Assembly (NCBI RefSeq): GCF_010726765.1
Contig: NZ_AP022601.1
Location: 4,030,001-4,094,000 of the forward strand
From: Mycobacterium gallinarum
Lineage (GTDB): Bacteria; Actinomycetota; Actinomycetes; Mycobacteriales; Mycobacteriaceae
Reading direction: 5' to 3'
DNA length: 64,000 nt
Both the position numbers and the translations under genes were made by a program. Numbering within the stretch: the stretch's first letter is position 1; each line of letters starts with the position of its first letter. Below the pieces are notes generated by a model, which saw nothing but the letters and a program-made list of their open reading frames with translations, made no database searches and had not been told where the DNA came from. Below are positions 33,122 to 45,437 of the stretch, piece by piece.

Positions 33122-33883
33122 ATGGTCTACGTGGCCAAGCCGATCGTCGACATTGACCGCATGCCCCGCGGCGGGCCGGACGCATCGTGCCTGGACCGGC
33201 TGCTCGAGACCGACCGGCAGGAGTACCTGGACCGCGATGACGTAGAAGAGGGCGTCAAACGCAGCGTGATCCGCGCGCTGGAGTGGACCGGAGAACGCTT
33301 CGGGAACACCGAGAACTTCGCGCGGATCGCGCTGGAGGAAGTCGCTGACGTTGCGGATCCCAAGATCCTCGAGCTCGGCGCCGGCCACGGCGGGCTGTCG
33401 CGGAAATTGCTGGATTGGCATCCCACCGCCGAGCTGACCGTCACCGATGTCGAGCCCGCGTCGGTCGCGGCGATAGCAGCCAGCGACCTCGGCGACAACC
33501 CGCGCGCGACAGTTCGCGAAATGGACGCCACCGCCATCGACGCGCCCGACGGACACTTCGACCTCGCGGTGTTCGCGCTGTCGTTCCACCACCTGCCGCC
33601 CTCGGCCGCGTCCCGGGTGTTCGCCGAGGGCACGCGCGCCGCCGACAAACTGGTGATCATCGATCTGCCCCGACCGCCGGCGCCGCTGCACCTGCTCCGG
33701 CTCGCCGCGATGTTGCCGTTCGCGCCGTTCATACCGTTCGTTCATGACGGGGTGATCAGCTCACTGCGCACTTACAGTCCGTCGGCGCTGCGGACGCTGG
33801 CCGAACATGCCGATCCAGCGATCAGCGTGGAACTGCGCGGCGGGCTGATGAATCCGCAGGTTGCGGTGGCCACCCGCCGATAG
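33122..33883 (+). CDS. Class I SAM-dependent methyltransferase
   Basis: 253-aa methyltransferase. The SAM motif I is [16 protein letters not shown] (about residues 81-96), with motif [12 protein letters not shown] and the post-[16 protein letters not shown]. The last third carries hydrophobic stretches ([21 protein letters not shown]), suggesting a lipid-like or membrane substrate. The substrate is unknown. Start ATG 33122. It is followed 9 bp later by a GCS2-type ligase, and a lipoprotein and a second methyltransferase come next in the same direction. Confidence 0.8.
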   Translation: MVYVAKPIVDIDRMPRGGPDASCLDRLLETDRQEYLDRDDVEEGVKRSVIRALEWTGERFGNTENFARIALEEVADVADPKILELGAGHGGLSRKLLDWHPTAELTVTDVEPASVAAIAASDLGDNPRATVREMDATAIDAPDGHFDLAVFALSFHHLPPSAASRVFAEGTRAADKLVIIDLPRPPAPLHLLRLAAMLPFAPFIPFVHDGVISSLRTYSPSALRTLAEHADPAISVELRGGLMNPQVAVATRR

Positions 33884-33892
33884 GCTCGGATC

Positions 33893-35364
33893 GTGGGCGA
33901 AGAAGTGCAGGACACCGAGTACTCCCTCGCGCACCGCCGCGAGTACCGGCGCAAGGTGCAGCAGTGCCTCGACGTCTTCGAAACCATGCTCAAGGAGTCC
34001 AGTTTCGAGTTCGAACGGCCGCTGACCGGGATGGAGATCGAGTGCAACCTCGTCGACTCCGCGTACCAGCCCGCCATGACGAATCACGAAGTGCTGCAGG
34101 CGATCGCCGATCCGGCGTATCAGACCGAATTGGGCGCCTACAACATCGAATTCAATGTTCCACCGCGCCGGCTGCCCGGCCGCGCCGCACTCGAGCTCGA
34201 AGCCGATGTGCGGGCCAGCCTCAACGCGGCCGAAGCCAAGGCCAATGGGCATGACGCGCACATCGTCATGGTCGGCATCCTGCCGACCCTGATGCCCGAG
34301 CACCTCACGGGGCGGTGGATGAGCGAGTCGGTGCGCTACCAGGCGCTCAACGACTCGATCTTCACCGCGCGCGGCGAGGACATCCTGATCGACATCAACG
34401 GGCCGGAACGGCTCAGCCTGCAGACCGAGTCGATCGCGCCGGAGTCCGCGTGCACCAGCATGCAACTGCACCTGCAGGTCTCCCCGGCTGACTTCGCGCA
34501 CAACTGGAACGCGGCGCAGGTGCTGGCCGGTCCGCAGCTGGCGCTGGGCGCCAACTCGCCGTTCTTCTACGGGCACCAGCTGTGGGCCGAGACGCGCATC
34601 GAGCTGTTCGCGCAGGCCACCGACACCCGGCCCGACGAGCTCAAGACCCAGGGTGTGCGGCCCCGCGTGTGGTTCGGCGAACGCTGGATCACCTCGATCT
34701 TCGACCTGTTCGAGGAGAACGTCCGCTACTTCCCGTCGCTGCTGCCCGAGATGTCCGACGAGGACCCGTCCCACGAGCTGGCCGAGGGCCGCACCCCCAA
34801 GCTGGCCGAACTGCGGCTGCACAACGGCACGATCTACCGGTGGAACCGGCCCGTGTACGACGTCGTCGAAGGTAGGCCCCACCTTCGGGTGGAGAACCGG
34901 GTGCTGCCCGCCGGGCCGACGGTGGTCGACATGATGGCCAACGCCGCGTTCTACTACGGCGTGCTCCGGACCATGGCCGAGGACGACAGGCCCATCTGGA
35001 CGAAGATGAGTTTTGCTGCGGCCCAACATAATTTCGTCGAATCCGCGCAGAACGGCATGAACGCGCGGCTGTATTGGCCCGGCCTCGGTGAGGTGACACC
35101 CGACGAGCTGGTGCTGCGGCAGCTGCTGCCGATGGCCGACGAGGGGCTGCAACGTTGGGAGGTGTCCGCCGACGTCCGCGACCGCTACCTCGGTGTGATC
35201 GAGGGCCGCGCGAAGACCGGTGTCAACGGGTCCGTTTGGCAGATCGCGACGGTGCACGCGCTGCAGGAGGGTGGGCTGTCGCGGCCGGACGCGCTGGCCG
35301 AGATGCTGCGGCTCTACTGCGAACGCATGCACAGCAACGAGCCCGTGCATACGTGGGATGGCCT

Positions 35365-35368
<4 letters not shown>
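33893..35368 (+). CDS. Glutamate–cysteine ligase family (GCS2) protein
   Basis: 491-aa ATP-dependent carboxylate-amine ligase of the GCS2 group. Conserved elements are ERPLTGMEIECNLVD (substrate and metal-binding Glu, about residues 43-57), AYNIEFNVPPRRLP, SMQLHLQVSP and VENRVLPAGPTVVDMMANAAF. It is longer than and distinct from the EgtA gene at 40612, so the genome window carries two glutamate-cysteine-ligase-like enzymes. The amino-acid pair it joins is unknown. Start GTG 33893. The stop overlaps the GTG of the lipoprotein gene (GTGA), implying coupling. Confidence 0.83.
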
Positions 35369-37647
<2,279 letters not shown>

Positions 37648-37648
<1 letters not shown>

Positions 37649-38613
37649 CACCGCTCCGACAGTGACAGGCCGAAGTCACCGGCGCTGTCGGTCCACCAAT
37701 GTGTCCGGCGCAGGCCGGAGTCGGCCAGTTCGGCGGCGACGCCGTCAGGGCGGAACTTGCACGACACCTCGGTGAGCATCTCCTCACCGTCGGCGAACTC
37801 GATCGCGAGGTCGAGTGCCTTCACCTGCACCCGCTGGGCGTGGCCGGCGCGCAGCCACATCTCTATGCGCTCCTCGTCGGTGTTCCATTTCGCGATGTGC
37901 TCGAACGAGTCGAGGTCGAAGTCCGCGTCCAGCTCACGGTTGACCACGGCCAGCACGTTGCGGTTGAACTGTGCGGTGACGCCTGCGCTGTCGTCGTAAG
38001 CGCGCACCAGTCGATCGGCGTCCTTGACCAGATCGGTGCCCAGCAGCAGACTGTCGCCGGGCTGCAGCGTCTCCGCCAACGCGGTGAGGAACTCGGCGCG
38101 CGGCCCGGGCGTGAGGTTTCCGATCGTCGACCCGAGGAAGACGACCAGCCGGCGGCCAACCCGGGGGATCTTGCCCAGATGCTCCTCGAAGTCGCCGCAC
38201 ACCGCGTCGATCTCGATGCCCGGGTATTCCTTCTCGATGGCGGATCCGGCGGCCTTGAGTACCGACGCGTCGACGTCGAACGGTATGAACCGCCGCAGGG
38301 ATCCGTTGTCGCGCAGGGCATCGAGCAGCATACGGGTCTTCTCCGACGTGCCGCTGCCCAGCTCGACGAGCGTGTCCGCCCCCGACGCGGCCACGATCTC
38401 GGCCGACCGCTCGCGCAGGATCTGCGCCTCGGTGCGCGTGGGATAGTACTCGGGCAAACGGGTGATCTGGTCGAACAGATCGCTACCCGCGGAGTCATAG
38501 AACCACTTGGGCGGCAACGATTTCGGGGTCTGCGTCAAACCGTCGCGCACATCGCGGCGCAGCGCTTGTCCTGCCGAGTCGGCTGACAAGTAGTTCGAGA
38601 GGGCGAACGTCAT
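37648..38613 (-). CDS. egtD: L-histidine N-alpha-methyltransferase EgtD
   Basis: 321-aa SAM-dependent enzyme that trimethylates histidine to hercynine, the first step of ergothioneine synthesis, homologue of Rv3701c. Residues about 30-60 ([34 protein letters not shown]) form the conserved N-terminal block, with [20 protein letters not shown] as the SAM loop. The substrate-binding [24 protein letters not shown] and [10 protein letters not shown] follow. The ATG at 38613 is used; it overlaps the egtC stop by one base. Length and motifs match known EgtD exactly. Confidence 0.95.
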
Positions 38614-39302
38614 CACGATCCTTTCAGCGGGATCAGTTCGATGTCCCGGCCGAGAACCGAGACCAGGTGGCGATCGGGGATTTCCTGCCAGCCGGGGTTG
38701 TCATCGTAGGGCTCGCTGGCCAACACGACGCCGTCGTCACGTCTCAGCGCCGAAAGGGTGTCGCCCCACGTGGTGGCCAGCAGGCGAGAACCGTTGCCCG
38801 CCAGTATGTTCAGGCGGGCATTGGGGTCCGCGGCGGCGACCTCGACGATGGTGTCCCCGAGCGCGTCCAGCCCGCGCTCGAAGATCAGCGCCGCCAACAC
38901 CGCGCTATCGCAGGTCGATTCGGCCTTCGCCGACAACGGCAGGACCGCGCGGTCGACGAGCCCGTTGTGCGACAGCAGCCAGTGACCGTCGGTGAAAGGT
39001 GCCGACGCCGACGGCTCGATGGGCATGCCGACGCTCGCAGAGCGTACGGCCGCGACGATGCACCCGCTGCGCAACGCGGGCGCCACCGACGCGAACGATG
39101 CGTCTCCCCACAGCGGTGCGGCGCTGCGCCAGCGTCGCGGTGTGTGTTCGTCGAAGAACCCGACCCCCCAGCCGTCGGCGTTCATCAGGCCATGCTTCTG
39201 TCGCCGCGGTGAATACGACTGCACCAGAAGGCCGTTCGCCGGCTCCAGCAGCAGTGACGCGACGGACACCGACCTGCCGAGCCAGCCGAGGTGACGGCAC
39301 AT
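38613..39302 (-). CDS. egtC: Ergothioneine amidohydrolase EgtC
   Basis: 229-aa class II (Ntn) glutamine amidotransferase fold, which removes the glutamate from gamma-glutamyl-hercynylcysteine sulfoxide; homologue of Rv3702c. The nucleophile is Cys2 (MCRHLGWLG), processed to the N-terminus. Further marks are [16 protein letters not shown] and LLSHNGLVD (substrate Asn-Gly pair). The ATG at 39302 follows from the need for Cys at position 2; a long upstream extension in frame overlaps egtB. Stop and start overlap with the flanking genes (TGATG) on both sides, giving strict translational coupling. Confidence 0.94.
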   Translation of the reverse strand: MCRHLGWLGRSVSVASLLLEPANGLLVQSYSPRRQKHGLMNADGWGVGFFDEHTPRRWRSAAPLWGDASFASVAPALRSGCIVAAVRSASVGMPIEPSASAPFTDGHWLLSHNGLVDRAVLPLSAKAESTCDSAVLAALIFERGLDALGDTIVEVAAADPNARLNILAGNGSRLLATTWGDTLSALRRDDGVVLASEPYDDNPGWQEIPDRHLVSVLGRDIELIPLKGS

Positions 39303-40615
39303 CAGGCTCGATCTTCCTCGACGGACCACGCCAGACGCACACCGGAGAAGATCTGCCTGCGGATCGGATGGTCCCAGTTGCGGAAGCTGGGCCGCAGGAT
39401 GCTCGGCGCGACCGCCCACGACCCGCCGCGCAGCACCTTGTAGTCGCCATCCCCAGACCCCTCGAAGAACGGGGCGGAGTACTGCTCGTAGAGCATCGGG
39501 GTGAAGCCCGGCCACGGCCGCAGCGGCGACGTGGTCCACTCCCACACGTCGCCCAGCATCTGTTCGGCGCCGTACGCCGATGCGCCCGCCGGATACGCGC
39601 CCACCGGCGCGGGCCGCAGCGCGTCGCCGCCGAGGTTCGCCAGATGTGCCGTCGGTTCCGACGATCCCCAGGGATAGCGGCGTCGTGCCTGCACCGCGGG
39701 ATCCCATGCGCAGGCCTTCTCCCACTCCTGCTCGGTGGGTAGCCGCGCACCCGCCCATGCGGCGTATGCCTCGGCTTCGAAGAAGGTGACGTGCTGGACG
39801 GGTTCGTCGGCGGGGATGGCCTCGACATGTCCGAAGCGGGTGCGGGTACCGTCCAGGTTCCAGAATTGCGGCGCCCGCAGATCCGAGTCCTGCCGGTGCG
39901 CCCAGCCGCGTTCGGACCACCAGTGCCGTTGGTCGTAGCCGCCGTCGTCGACGAAGTCGCGCCACTCGCCGTTGGTGACGGGCACCGTGCCGATGCGGAA
40001 GGCGGGCAGGTCGACCACGTGCGCGCAACGCTCGTTGTCCAGCGAGTGCGGCTCGGTGACCGCGTCCACTCCGAGGACGAACTCACCGCCGGGGACGAGC
40101 ACCGACGTACCCGCGACGCCGGCCCGGCCCGACGGCAGCGGCGTTCCCCGGTTCAGCAGCGCGGGCCCGGTCCGCAGGTTCAGCGCCTGCAGCATGGTCT
40201 CGTCGTGCTGGTTCTCATGGCTGACCACCAGACCGAAGACGAACTCCGCCTCAGAATCCGCGCGGCCTTCGGGCAACGCGTCGAGGCGGTCGAGCGCCTT
40301 GTTGCGCACGGTCGAGCAGTACGACCTGGCTTCGGCCGGCGACAGCAACGGTAGGTCAACGCGGCTGGCGCGGGAGTTGAGGAACGCGTCGTAGCACCGC
40401 TCCACCGCGGGATCGAGGAGTCCTGGCCGGCCGGGGTCGTTGCCCCGCAGCAGCCACAGCTCTTCCTGCCAGCCGATGTGGGCGAGGTCCCACACGAGCG
40501 GGCTCATCAACGGGTCGTACTGGCGGTGAAGTTCGGCGTCGTCGAACTCGACCAGCCGCAGAGTCCGGTCGCGGGCCGTCGTGAGTTCGCGGGCGAGTCT
40601 CTCGCGTACCGTCAC
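39302..40615 (-). CDS. egtB: Hercynine oxygenase / sulfoxide synthase EgtB
   Basis: 437-aa non-haem iron enzyme that joins gamma-glutamylcysteine and hercynine with O2, homologue of Rv3703c. The N-terminal DinB-like domain gives the iron-binding three-His set: one His in [12 protein letters not shown] (about 46) and two in HENQHDE (about 133 and 137). The C-terminal part is a formylglycine-generating-enzyme-like fold ([54 protein letters not shown]). The GTG at 40615 overlaps the egtA stop (GTGA) and gives the family N-terminus; no residue extension is needed. Confidence 0.94.
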   Translation of the reverse strand: MTVRERLARELTTARDRTLRLVEFDDAELHRQYDPLMSPLVWDLAHIGWQEELWLLRGNDPGRPGLLDPAVERCYDAFLNSRASRVDLPLLSPAEARSYCSTVRNKALDRLDALPEGRADSEAEFVFGLVVSHENQHDETMLQALNLRTGPALLNRGTPLPSGRAGVAGTSVLVPGGEFVLGVDAVTEPHSLDNERCAHVVDLPAFRIGTVPVTNGEWRDFVDDGGYDQRHWWSERGWAHRQDSDLRAPQFWNLDGTRTRFGHVEAIPADEPVQHVTFFEAEAYAAWAGARLPTEQEWEKACAWDPAVQARRRYPWGSSEPTAHLANLGGDALRPAPVGAYPAGASAYGAEQMLGDVWEWTTSPLRPWPGFTPMLYEQYSAPFFEGSGDGDYKVLRGGSWAVAPSILRPSFRNWDHPIRRQIFSGVRLAWSVEEDRA

Positions 40616-41898
40616 AACTCCCCTTGCGCCAGTTGCGTGACCGCCGGTGCGATCCCGTACTTCACGACCCGGTCGGAGAAATCGTCGGCCGGGCACCGTC
40701 CCTGTTCCACCGAACGCACCAACTGCTGCATCGATTCCTCGAGTTCGGCGGGCGCACGTTCGGCGGCCGCCTGCACACATACCGCGGCGGCGTCGGCGAG
40801 CCTGCGGTCACCGAGGCCAATCTGCGCGGCGCGGTCCCACGCCGTCGCAACGGATTCGGTGGCCTCCGCGGCGATATCGGCCGCCGCCGGATCGTCGAGC
40901 AGCGTGACGAGCGTGAACACCACGGCGGGCCACACTGCGTCCGGGACGCTGTCGAGGTAGCGGATCTCGAGCCAGCGCCGCGGCCGGACGGGCGGGAACA
41001 GCGTGGTCAGGTGGTAATCCAAATCGCTGCGCGTCGGCCTGCGGTCGCCGAGCAGCACGCGGCCGTCAGCCCAGTCGGCGAACGGCACCCACGTGGTCAG
41101 CGGGATCACCTCGGGACTCTTGACGAGCATGACCGGCGCCTTCAGCGCGTAGCGGGCCCAGTCGCGGGCCGGGTCGTCACCGCTGGCGCCGAGGACGGGT
41201 CCGCAGCGCGCCGAGTCCAGCTGACTCCATACGTGTTGGCGTGCCGACCGCCATCCGGCGAACTTGCCACCGAGCAGGGGTGAGTTGGCGGCGATCGCGA
41301 TCATGGTCGGCCCGAGTGCGTGCGCGAGCCGCACCCGGTCGGCCCAGCCAGCGTGTGGACCCGCGTCGACGTTGATCTGGATCGACGCCGTCGACGTCAT
41401 CATGGCCGCGCCGGCGGCTCCGGTGTCGCTGGCCTTGAAGAACGTCTCCATCGCCTGGTAGCGAGCTCCGGGGTTGACGCGTTTGGCCGGCCGCAGCGGA
41501 TCGGCGCCGAGCAGCACCAGCCCCAGACCCGCCTGCGCGAACGTCGCGCGCAGCGCGGCACGGTCGGCCTGCATCGCGGCGATGGCCGGCAGCGGACCGA
41601 CCATCGGCGGACCCGACAACTCGACGGCACCGCCGGGTTCGACGGTCACCGCACTACCCCCGGGCAACGCCGAAATGCCACCGATGATCTCGGTGATTTC
41701 ATTCCAGCCAGGCCGGCGCGTGGGCTCCGCCAGGTCGAAGCAATGCGCCTCGACCTCCAGGCCCACCCGGCCTACGGGACCGTCGTTCAGACAGTGGTCA
41801 CTGATGTGGCGGTGCGCGTCGTTGGCGCTGGTCAGTTCGCCATTCGGGGGTTCGATCGGATGTGCGTCGTCCACCTCGGACGTCATGGCGAAGGTCAT
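40612..41898 (-). CDS. egtA: Glutamate–cysteine ligase EgtA
   Basis: 428-aa ATP-dependent ligase producing gamma-glutamylcysteine for ergothioneine synthesis, homologue of Rv3704c. Conserved parts are [14 protein letters not shown] (first metal Glu, about residues 40-55), [29 protein letters not shown] (active-site core), [15 protein letters not shown] and [16 protein letters not shown]. It is the first gene of the egt operon, read leftward. ATG 41898 has a purine-rich GGAAG upstream; a second ATG at 41886 is possible. The 124-bp upstream region to the next minus-strand gene should hold the operon promoter. Confidence 0.93.
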   Translation of the reverse strand: MTFAMTSEVDDAHPIEPPNGELTSANDAHRHISDHCLNDGPVGRVGLEVEAHCFDLAEPTRRPGWNEITEIIGGISALPGGSAVTVEPGGAVELSGPPMVGPLPAIAAMQADRAALRATFAQAGLGLVLLGADPLRPAKRVNPGARYQAMETFFKASDTGAAGAAMMTSTASIQINVDAGPHAGWADRVRLAHALGPTMIAIAANSPLLGGKFAGWRSARQHVWSQLDSARCGPVLGASGDDPARDWARYALKAPVMLVKSPEVIPLTTWVPFADWADGRVLLGDRRPTRSDLDYHLTTLFPPVRPRRWLEIRYLDSVPDAVWPAVVFTLVTLLDDPAAADIAAEATESVATAWDRAAQIGLGDRRLADAAAVCVQAAAERAPAELEESMQQLVRSVEQGRCPADDFSDRVVKYGIAPAVTQLAQGEL

Positions 41899-42022
41899 GT
41901 CTTCCGGCCCCTTCCGGGTAGGGAACGATCGTGTCCTTCAGTACATCTTCCAGACCGCACCGACAAAGTCCCACGAAATTTTCTGTGACGTCGTTGGTGG
42001 GTGTACCCAGATGTTCGCGCGG

Positions 42023-42709
42023 TTACTGACCCAAGGTGTTCTGCATGGCACCGGCCAGCACGTTCACCGCTGGACCCCCGTTACCGGACTGACAGACTTT
42101 CGCCTGTAGCAGAACGTTCTCGCGCTTACGCGTCGTGTTGAAGCAGCGGCGGTCGGTGGCTTGGCCCGGTGTCGCCGGCGGCCCGGCTCCGATCTCCTGC
42201 TTGACCCAGTCCGCGTCGGTGGCGCCGGCCGGACCGCCGGTGAAGGTCCACACCTGGGTCGACATGTTGTCCAGGTGCATCGCGGTGGTCTGGCCGTTGC
42301 AGCCCAGAGTGCGGTCGACGAGGCGGCGGAAAGCCCGGTCGGCGGCGTCATTGGTGGCGAAGACGCCGACCGCCTGCTTGACGAAATGGGTCTGGTCGCT
42401 GGGCCCGGTCTGCGCCACCGCGCCGTTGAACGACGCCAGGTCCGGATCCGCGTAGACGTCGGGCAGACCCACGTCGGCCCAGTTGTTGCACGCGGCGTTG
42501 TCGACATAGAACGACTGGAACGGCGCGGTGAACGTCGACTCGAACCGCATCGGCGCCCCGATGATGTTGCCCACCGAACCCTTGGCCAGCACCGCGTAAT
42601 TCACGACGCCCGGATCGGACGGTCGCGCCGAAGCCTCCCCCGGCGGCGCCGTCAACGACAGGCCGGCGGCAACACCGACGCCGGCGAGGACGGCGAGCCG
42701 CCGAGGCAT
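42023..42709 (-). CDS. Exported PknH-sensor-like protein
   Basis: 228-aa secreted protein, Rv3705c-like. A signal peptide (MPRRLAVLAGVGVAAGLSLT, cleavage around residue 30) is followed by a domain like the extracellular sensor part of PknH (SFYVDNAACNNWADVGLPDVY … GCNGQTTAMH … CQSGNGG), with four Cys likely to form two disulfides. Ligand is unknown. ATG 42709 is used; a GTG three bases earlier is equivalent. It lies upstream of egtA on the same strand and downstream of the Ohr gene, with only 6 bp between. Confidence 0.82.
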   Translation of the reverse strand: MPRRLAVLAGVGVAAGLSLTAPPGEASARPSDPGVVNYAVLAKGSVGNIIGAPMRFESTFTAPFQSFYVDNAACNNWADVGLPDVYADPDLASFNGAVAQTGPSDQTHFVKQAVGVFATNDAADRAFRRLVDRTLGCNGQTTAMHLDNMSTQVWTFTGGPAGATDADWVKQEIGAGPPATPGQATDRRCFNTTRKRENVLLQAKVCQSGNGGPAVNVLAGAMQNTLGQ

Positions 42710-42715
42710 CACGAA

Positions 42716-43144
42716 CTAGACCTTCGCCGACAGCTTGACGTCGATGTTGCCGCGAGTGGCCTTGGAGTACGGGCAGAACTGGTGTGCCTTCTCCATCAGC
42801 TCCTCCGCGGCGGCCTGCTCGAAGCCGGGCAGGTAGCCGATCAGGTGGGCGTTGATGGCGAACCCGCCGTCGGGGTCCTTACCGAATCCGACCTGCGCGG
42901 TGATCGCGCTGGCATCGTCGACGTCGATCTTCTCCTTGCCCGCGACCGCACGCAGCGCGCCGAGGAAGCACGCGGCGTAGCCGGCCGAGAACAACTCCTC
43001 GGGGTTGGTGCCTACGCCGCTGCCACCCATCTCTTTTGGATGGTTGGTGTCCAGGTCGATACGGCCGGTCGAGGACTTCACATGGCCTTCGCGGCCGCCT
43101 CCGGTCGCGGTGGATTCTGACGTGAAAACAACTTCGATGCTCAT
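42716..43144 (-). CDS. Organic hydroperoxide resistance protein (OsmC/Ohr family)
   Basis: 142-aa thiol peroxidase of the Ohr type. The two catalytic cysteines are in GYAACFLGAL (about residue 62) and HQFCPYSKATRGN (about 125), with the substrate-binding Arg in the last block. It reduces organic and fatty-acid hydroperoxides, recycled by lipoylated proteins in known cases. ATG 43144 opens the conserved N-terminus (MSIEVVFTSEST); an ATG 12 bases earlier also has a plausible AGGG. It sits between katA and the exported protein, all on the minus strand, in a run of oxidative-stress genes. Confidence 0.88.
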   Translation of the reverse strand: MSIEVVFTSESTATGGGREGHVKSSTGRIDLDTNHPKEMGGSGVGTNPEELFSAGYAACFLGALRAVAGKEKIDVDDASAITAQVGFGKDPDGGFAINAHLIGYLPGFEQAAAEELMEKAHQFCPYSKATRGNIDVKLSAKV

Positions 43145-43195
43145 GGCCCTGATCATGCCAGCCCTGCTGCAGACGGCAAGGTGGCCGTCTGCCCG

Positions 43196-44656
43196 CTAGC
43201 CGTCGGCGCCGCCCTGTTTGGCGCGTACGCCTTCCTCGATCTTCTTACCGAGATCGGGGTCGACGTTCGTCCAGTACTGGAAGACACGCGATAGCACCGG
43301 CTCGCGAACGCCATCAAGGACGTGCCCGATGATGTTGTGTGCCAATCGATCCCGAGCGGCGTCGTCGAGGACTTCGCGGACCAGTGTGCCCGCCTGTCCC
43401 CAGTCGTCGTCCTCGGCGCGCAGGGCATAGGCCGTGCGAACCATGTCCCCATCGGACGCCCAGTGCACCTCGGCAGCGCGCTTCGGGTCGACCTCCGGGC
43501 CGCCCATCGAGTTCGGCGTGTAGACGGGGTCGGTCGCATTGCGGATACGCATCGCGCCGTCCTTGGAATACGCGCGCACCTCTGTGTGCGGCTCGTTGAC
43601 GGGAATCTGCTTGTAGTTGACGCCGAGCCTGGCGCGGTGGGCATCGGAGTAGGAGAACCCGCGGGCCAGCAGCATCTTGTCCGGGCTCAATCCGGTGCCG
43701 GGCACGATGTTGTTCGGCTCGAAGGCGGCCTGCTCCATCTGCGCGTGGTAGTCCTCGACGTTGCGGTTCAGGGTCATCTTCCCGACTTCGTGCAGCGGGT
43801 AGTCGCCATGCGGCCACACCTTGGTGAGGTCGAAGGGATTGAACCGGTAGGTCTTGGCGTCCTCGAACGGCATGATCTGCACGTGCAAGGTCCAGCTCGG
43901 GAAGTTGCCGTCCTCGATCGAGGTGAACAGGTCGCGCTGGTGGTAGTCGCCGTCCTCGCCGGCCAGCCGATCGGCGTCCTCCTGGGTGAGGAAGTCGATG
44001 CCCTGGTCGGTCTTGAAGTGGTACTTGACCCAGAACAGCTCGTCGTTGGCGTTGAGCCAGCTGTAGGTGTGGCTGGAGTAGCCGTTCATGTGCCGCCACG
44101 TCTTGGGGATGCCGCGGTCACCCATCAGCCAGGTGACCTGGTGCGCAGACTCCGGGGATAGCGTCCAGAAGTCCCACTGCATGTGGTGGTCGCGAAGATT
44201 GTTGGCGGCCATCCGCTTCTGCGAGCGGATGAAGTTCTGGAATTTCATCGGGTCACGCACGAAGAACACCGGGGTGTTGTTGCCGACCATGTCGAAGTTG
44301 CCGTCGGACGTGTAGAACTTCAGCGCGAACCCGCGCGGGTCACGCCAGGTGTCCGGGCTGCCGCGCTCACCGGCGACGGTGGAGAACCTGGCGACCATCT
44401 CGGTCTTGGCGCCGGGCTGCAGAAACGCCGCCTTGGTCCACTGGCTGACGTCATGGGTGACCTCGAACTGACCGAACGCACCGCCGCCCTTGGCGTGGGG
44501 CTGCCGCTCGGGAATGCGTTCCCGATTGAAGTTGGCCATCTGCTCGATCAGGTAGTGGTCCTGGAGCAGGATCGGGCCGTCGGGGCCGACGGTCAGTGAA
44601 TGTTCGACGCTGGGGGCCGGGGCCCCGGCATCTGTGGTAGTGAACTTCTCGGTCAT
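43196..44656 (-). CDS. katA: Monofunctional haem catalase
   Basis: 486-aa small-subunit (clade 3) catalase. The distal His is in [20 protein letters not shown] (about residue 56), the distal Asn in [20 protein letters not shown] (about 129), and the proximal haem Tyr in [16 protein letters not shown] (about 340). The length fits clade 3. It has the NADPH-type core but no C-terminal flavodoxin domain. GAGGAG lies nine bases upstream of the ATG at 44656. A SigF-like promoter (GTTT-N16-GGGTG, 44708-44732 minus) lies upstream. It converts H2O2 to water and O2; such a catalase is absent from M. tuberculosis, which uses KatG. Confidence 0.95.
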   Translation of the reverse strand: MTEKFTTTDAGAPAPSVEHSLTVGPDGPILLQDHYLIEQMANFNRERIPERQPHAKGGGAFGQFEVTHDVSQWTKAAFLQPGAKTEMVARFSTVAGERGSPDTWRDPRGFALKFYTSDGNFDMVGNNTPVFFVRDPMKFQNFIRSQKRMAANNLRDHHMQWDFWTLSPESAHQVTWLMGDRGIPKTWRHMNGYSSHTYSWLNANDELFWVKYHFKTDQGIDFLTQEDADRLAGEDGDYHQRDLFTSIEDGNFPSWTLHVQIMPFEDAKTYRFNPFDLTKVWPHGDYPLHEVGKMTLNRNVEDYHAQMEQAAFEPNNIVPGTGLSPDKMLLARGFSYSDAHRARLGVNYKQIPVNEPHTEVRAYSKDGAMRIRNATDPVYTPNSMGGPEVDPKRAAEVHWASDGDMVRTAYALRAEDDDWGQAGTLVREVLDDAARDRLAHNIIGHVLDGVREPVLSRVFQYWTNVDPDLGKKIEEGVRAKQGGADG

Positions 44657-44707
44657 CAGGTGTCATCTCCTCGAGGAGGCTGTGGGCTGTGCCTCGTCGT
44701 GTTGATT

Positions 44708-44732
44708 CACCCTGAATGGATCGGTTCCAAAC
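44708..44732 (-). promoter_or_regulatory. SigF-like promoter of katA
   Basis: On the minus strand GTTT, 16 bases, then GGGTGA, close to the mycobacterial SigF consensus GTTT-N15/16-GGGTAT. It is 52-76 bp upstream of the katA start codon. Confidence 0.45.
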
Positions 44733-44747
44733 ATCGCTGGACATCGA

Positions 44748-44798
44748 AATCCGCTTTTTGCAGACGGTTACTCGAACTTTCTCTGCATAAAGCGGATT
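44748..44798 (-). terminator. Long inverted repeat between the Pro/Gly-rich gene and katA
   Basis: AATCCGCTTTTTGCAG and CTGCATAAAGCGGATT pair at 15 of 16 positions around 19 bases. It lies 10 bp beyond the stop of the upstream minus-strand gene, so it probably terminates that gene. A regulator-binding role for katA is the alternative. Confidence 0.5.
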
Positions 44799-44807
44799 CG
44801 ACGAGGG

Positions 44808-45200
44808 CTAGGGGCGCGACGGCGGCGTCGCGCCCGGGGATGACGGCGGCGGCTCGGAACGAGGACCACCGGGGCCGAAACCCGGGCCGGGGCCGAACTC
44901 GCCGCGCGGCATCATCGGGAACATGCCCGGCGGGGGCGGTCCGCGGTGGATGAACGCCATACCGCCGTCACCCCCTGGGCCACCGTGTCCGCCGCGGTGC
45001 CCTGAACTCTGAGCTCCGAGGATGAACCCGGAGAAGAAGATGACCGCGACGATGAACACCACACCCGCGACGATGCCGACCCAGGCGGCGACGAGGGTCG
45101 CCTTGGACCGCCGGGGTTCCCCGCGCACCACGGGCTGTGCGGGGGGCGCGGTGACGACGGGGCCGGTCGCGGGTTCCGGGGATGCCGATGTTTCGCTCAT
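44808..45200 (-). CDS. Single-pass membrane protein with Gly/Pro-rich tail
   Basis: 130-aa protein. The Pro/Ala-rich N-terminus (residues 1-40) is cytoplasmic, one helix lies near residues 43-65 (LVAAWVGIVAGVVFIVAVIFFSGFILGAQ, listed only by position), and a His/Gly/Pro-rich outer tail follows (GHRGGHGGPGGDGG, GPGPGFGPGGP). No family is recognised; the layout resembles several small mycobacterial membrane proteins. ATG 45200 is used because it starts MSETSASPEP; earlier ATGs add only MGMIVG. It shares a divergent 237-bp region with the FAD/Rieske gene. Confidence 0.7.
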   Translation of the reverse strand: MSETSASPEPATGPVVTAPPAQPVVRGEPRRSKATLVAAWVGIVAGVVFIVAVIFFSGFILGAQSSGHRGGHGGPGGDGGMAFIHRGPPPPGMFPMMPRGEFGPGPGFGPGGPRSEPPPSSPGATPPSRP

Positions 45201-45402
45201 GCCCACGATCATGCCCACCGTACTGATGTGCCCGTCATGTATCGCCTATGAATCAGCTGTGTGCGGAATGGGATCGGCTCTGTCAGGGGGTGCGTCATCG
45301 CTGAAGAAATGGCCCGAGCATGCCGGGAACAGGTAATCGCCCAAAGGCAGAGTTCGCTTGTGGGAGGGAAGGTTTTGCCATCCGGCAGGCAAGGTTTTCG
45401 AC

Positions 45403-45426
45403 GTTTGGCGGCCCCCGGGCCGGGTA
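45403..45426 (+). promoter_or_regulatory. SigF-like promoter of the FAD/Rieske gene
   Basis: GTTT (45403), 15 bases, GGGTA (45422), matching the SigF consensus. It lies 12-35 bp upstream of the ATG at 45438. Confidence 0.45.
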
Positions 45427-45437
45427 GTTCTGGCGCC

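Noticed and set aside
33083..33745. Long upstream extension of glpK
   Set aside because: It runs antisense through the methyltransferase and has no kinase homology; the kinase domain begins at the TTG at 33082.
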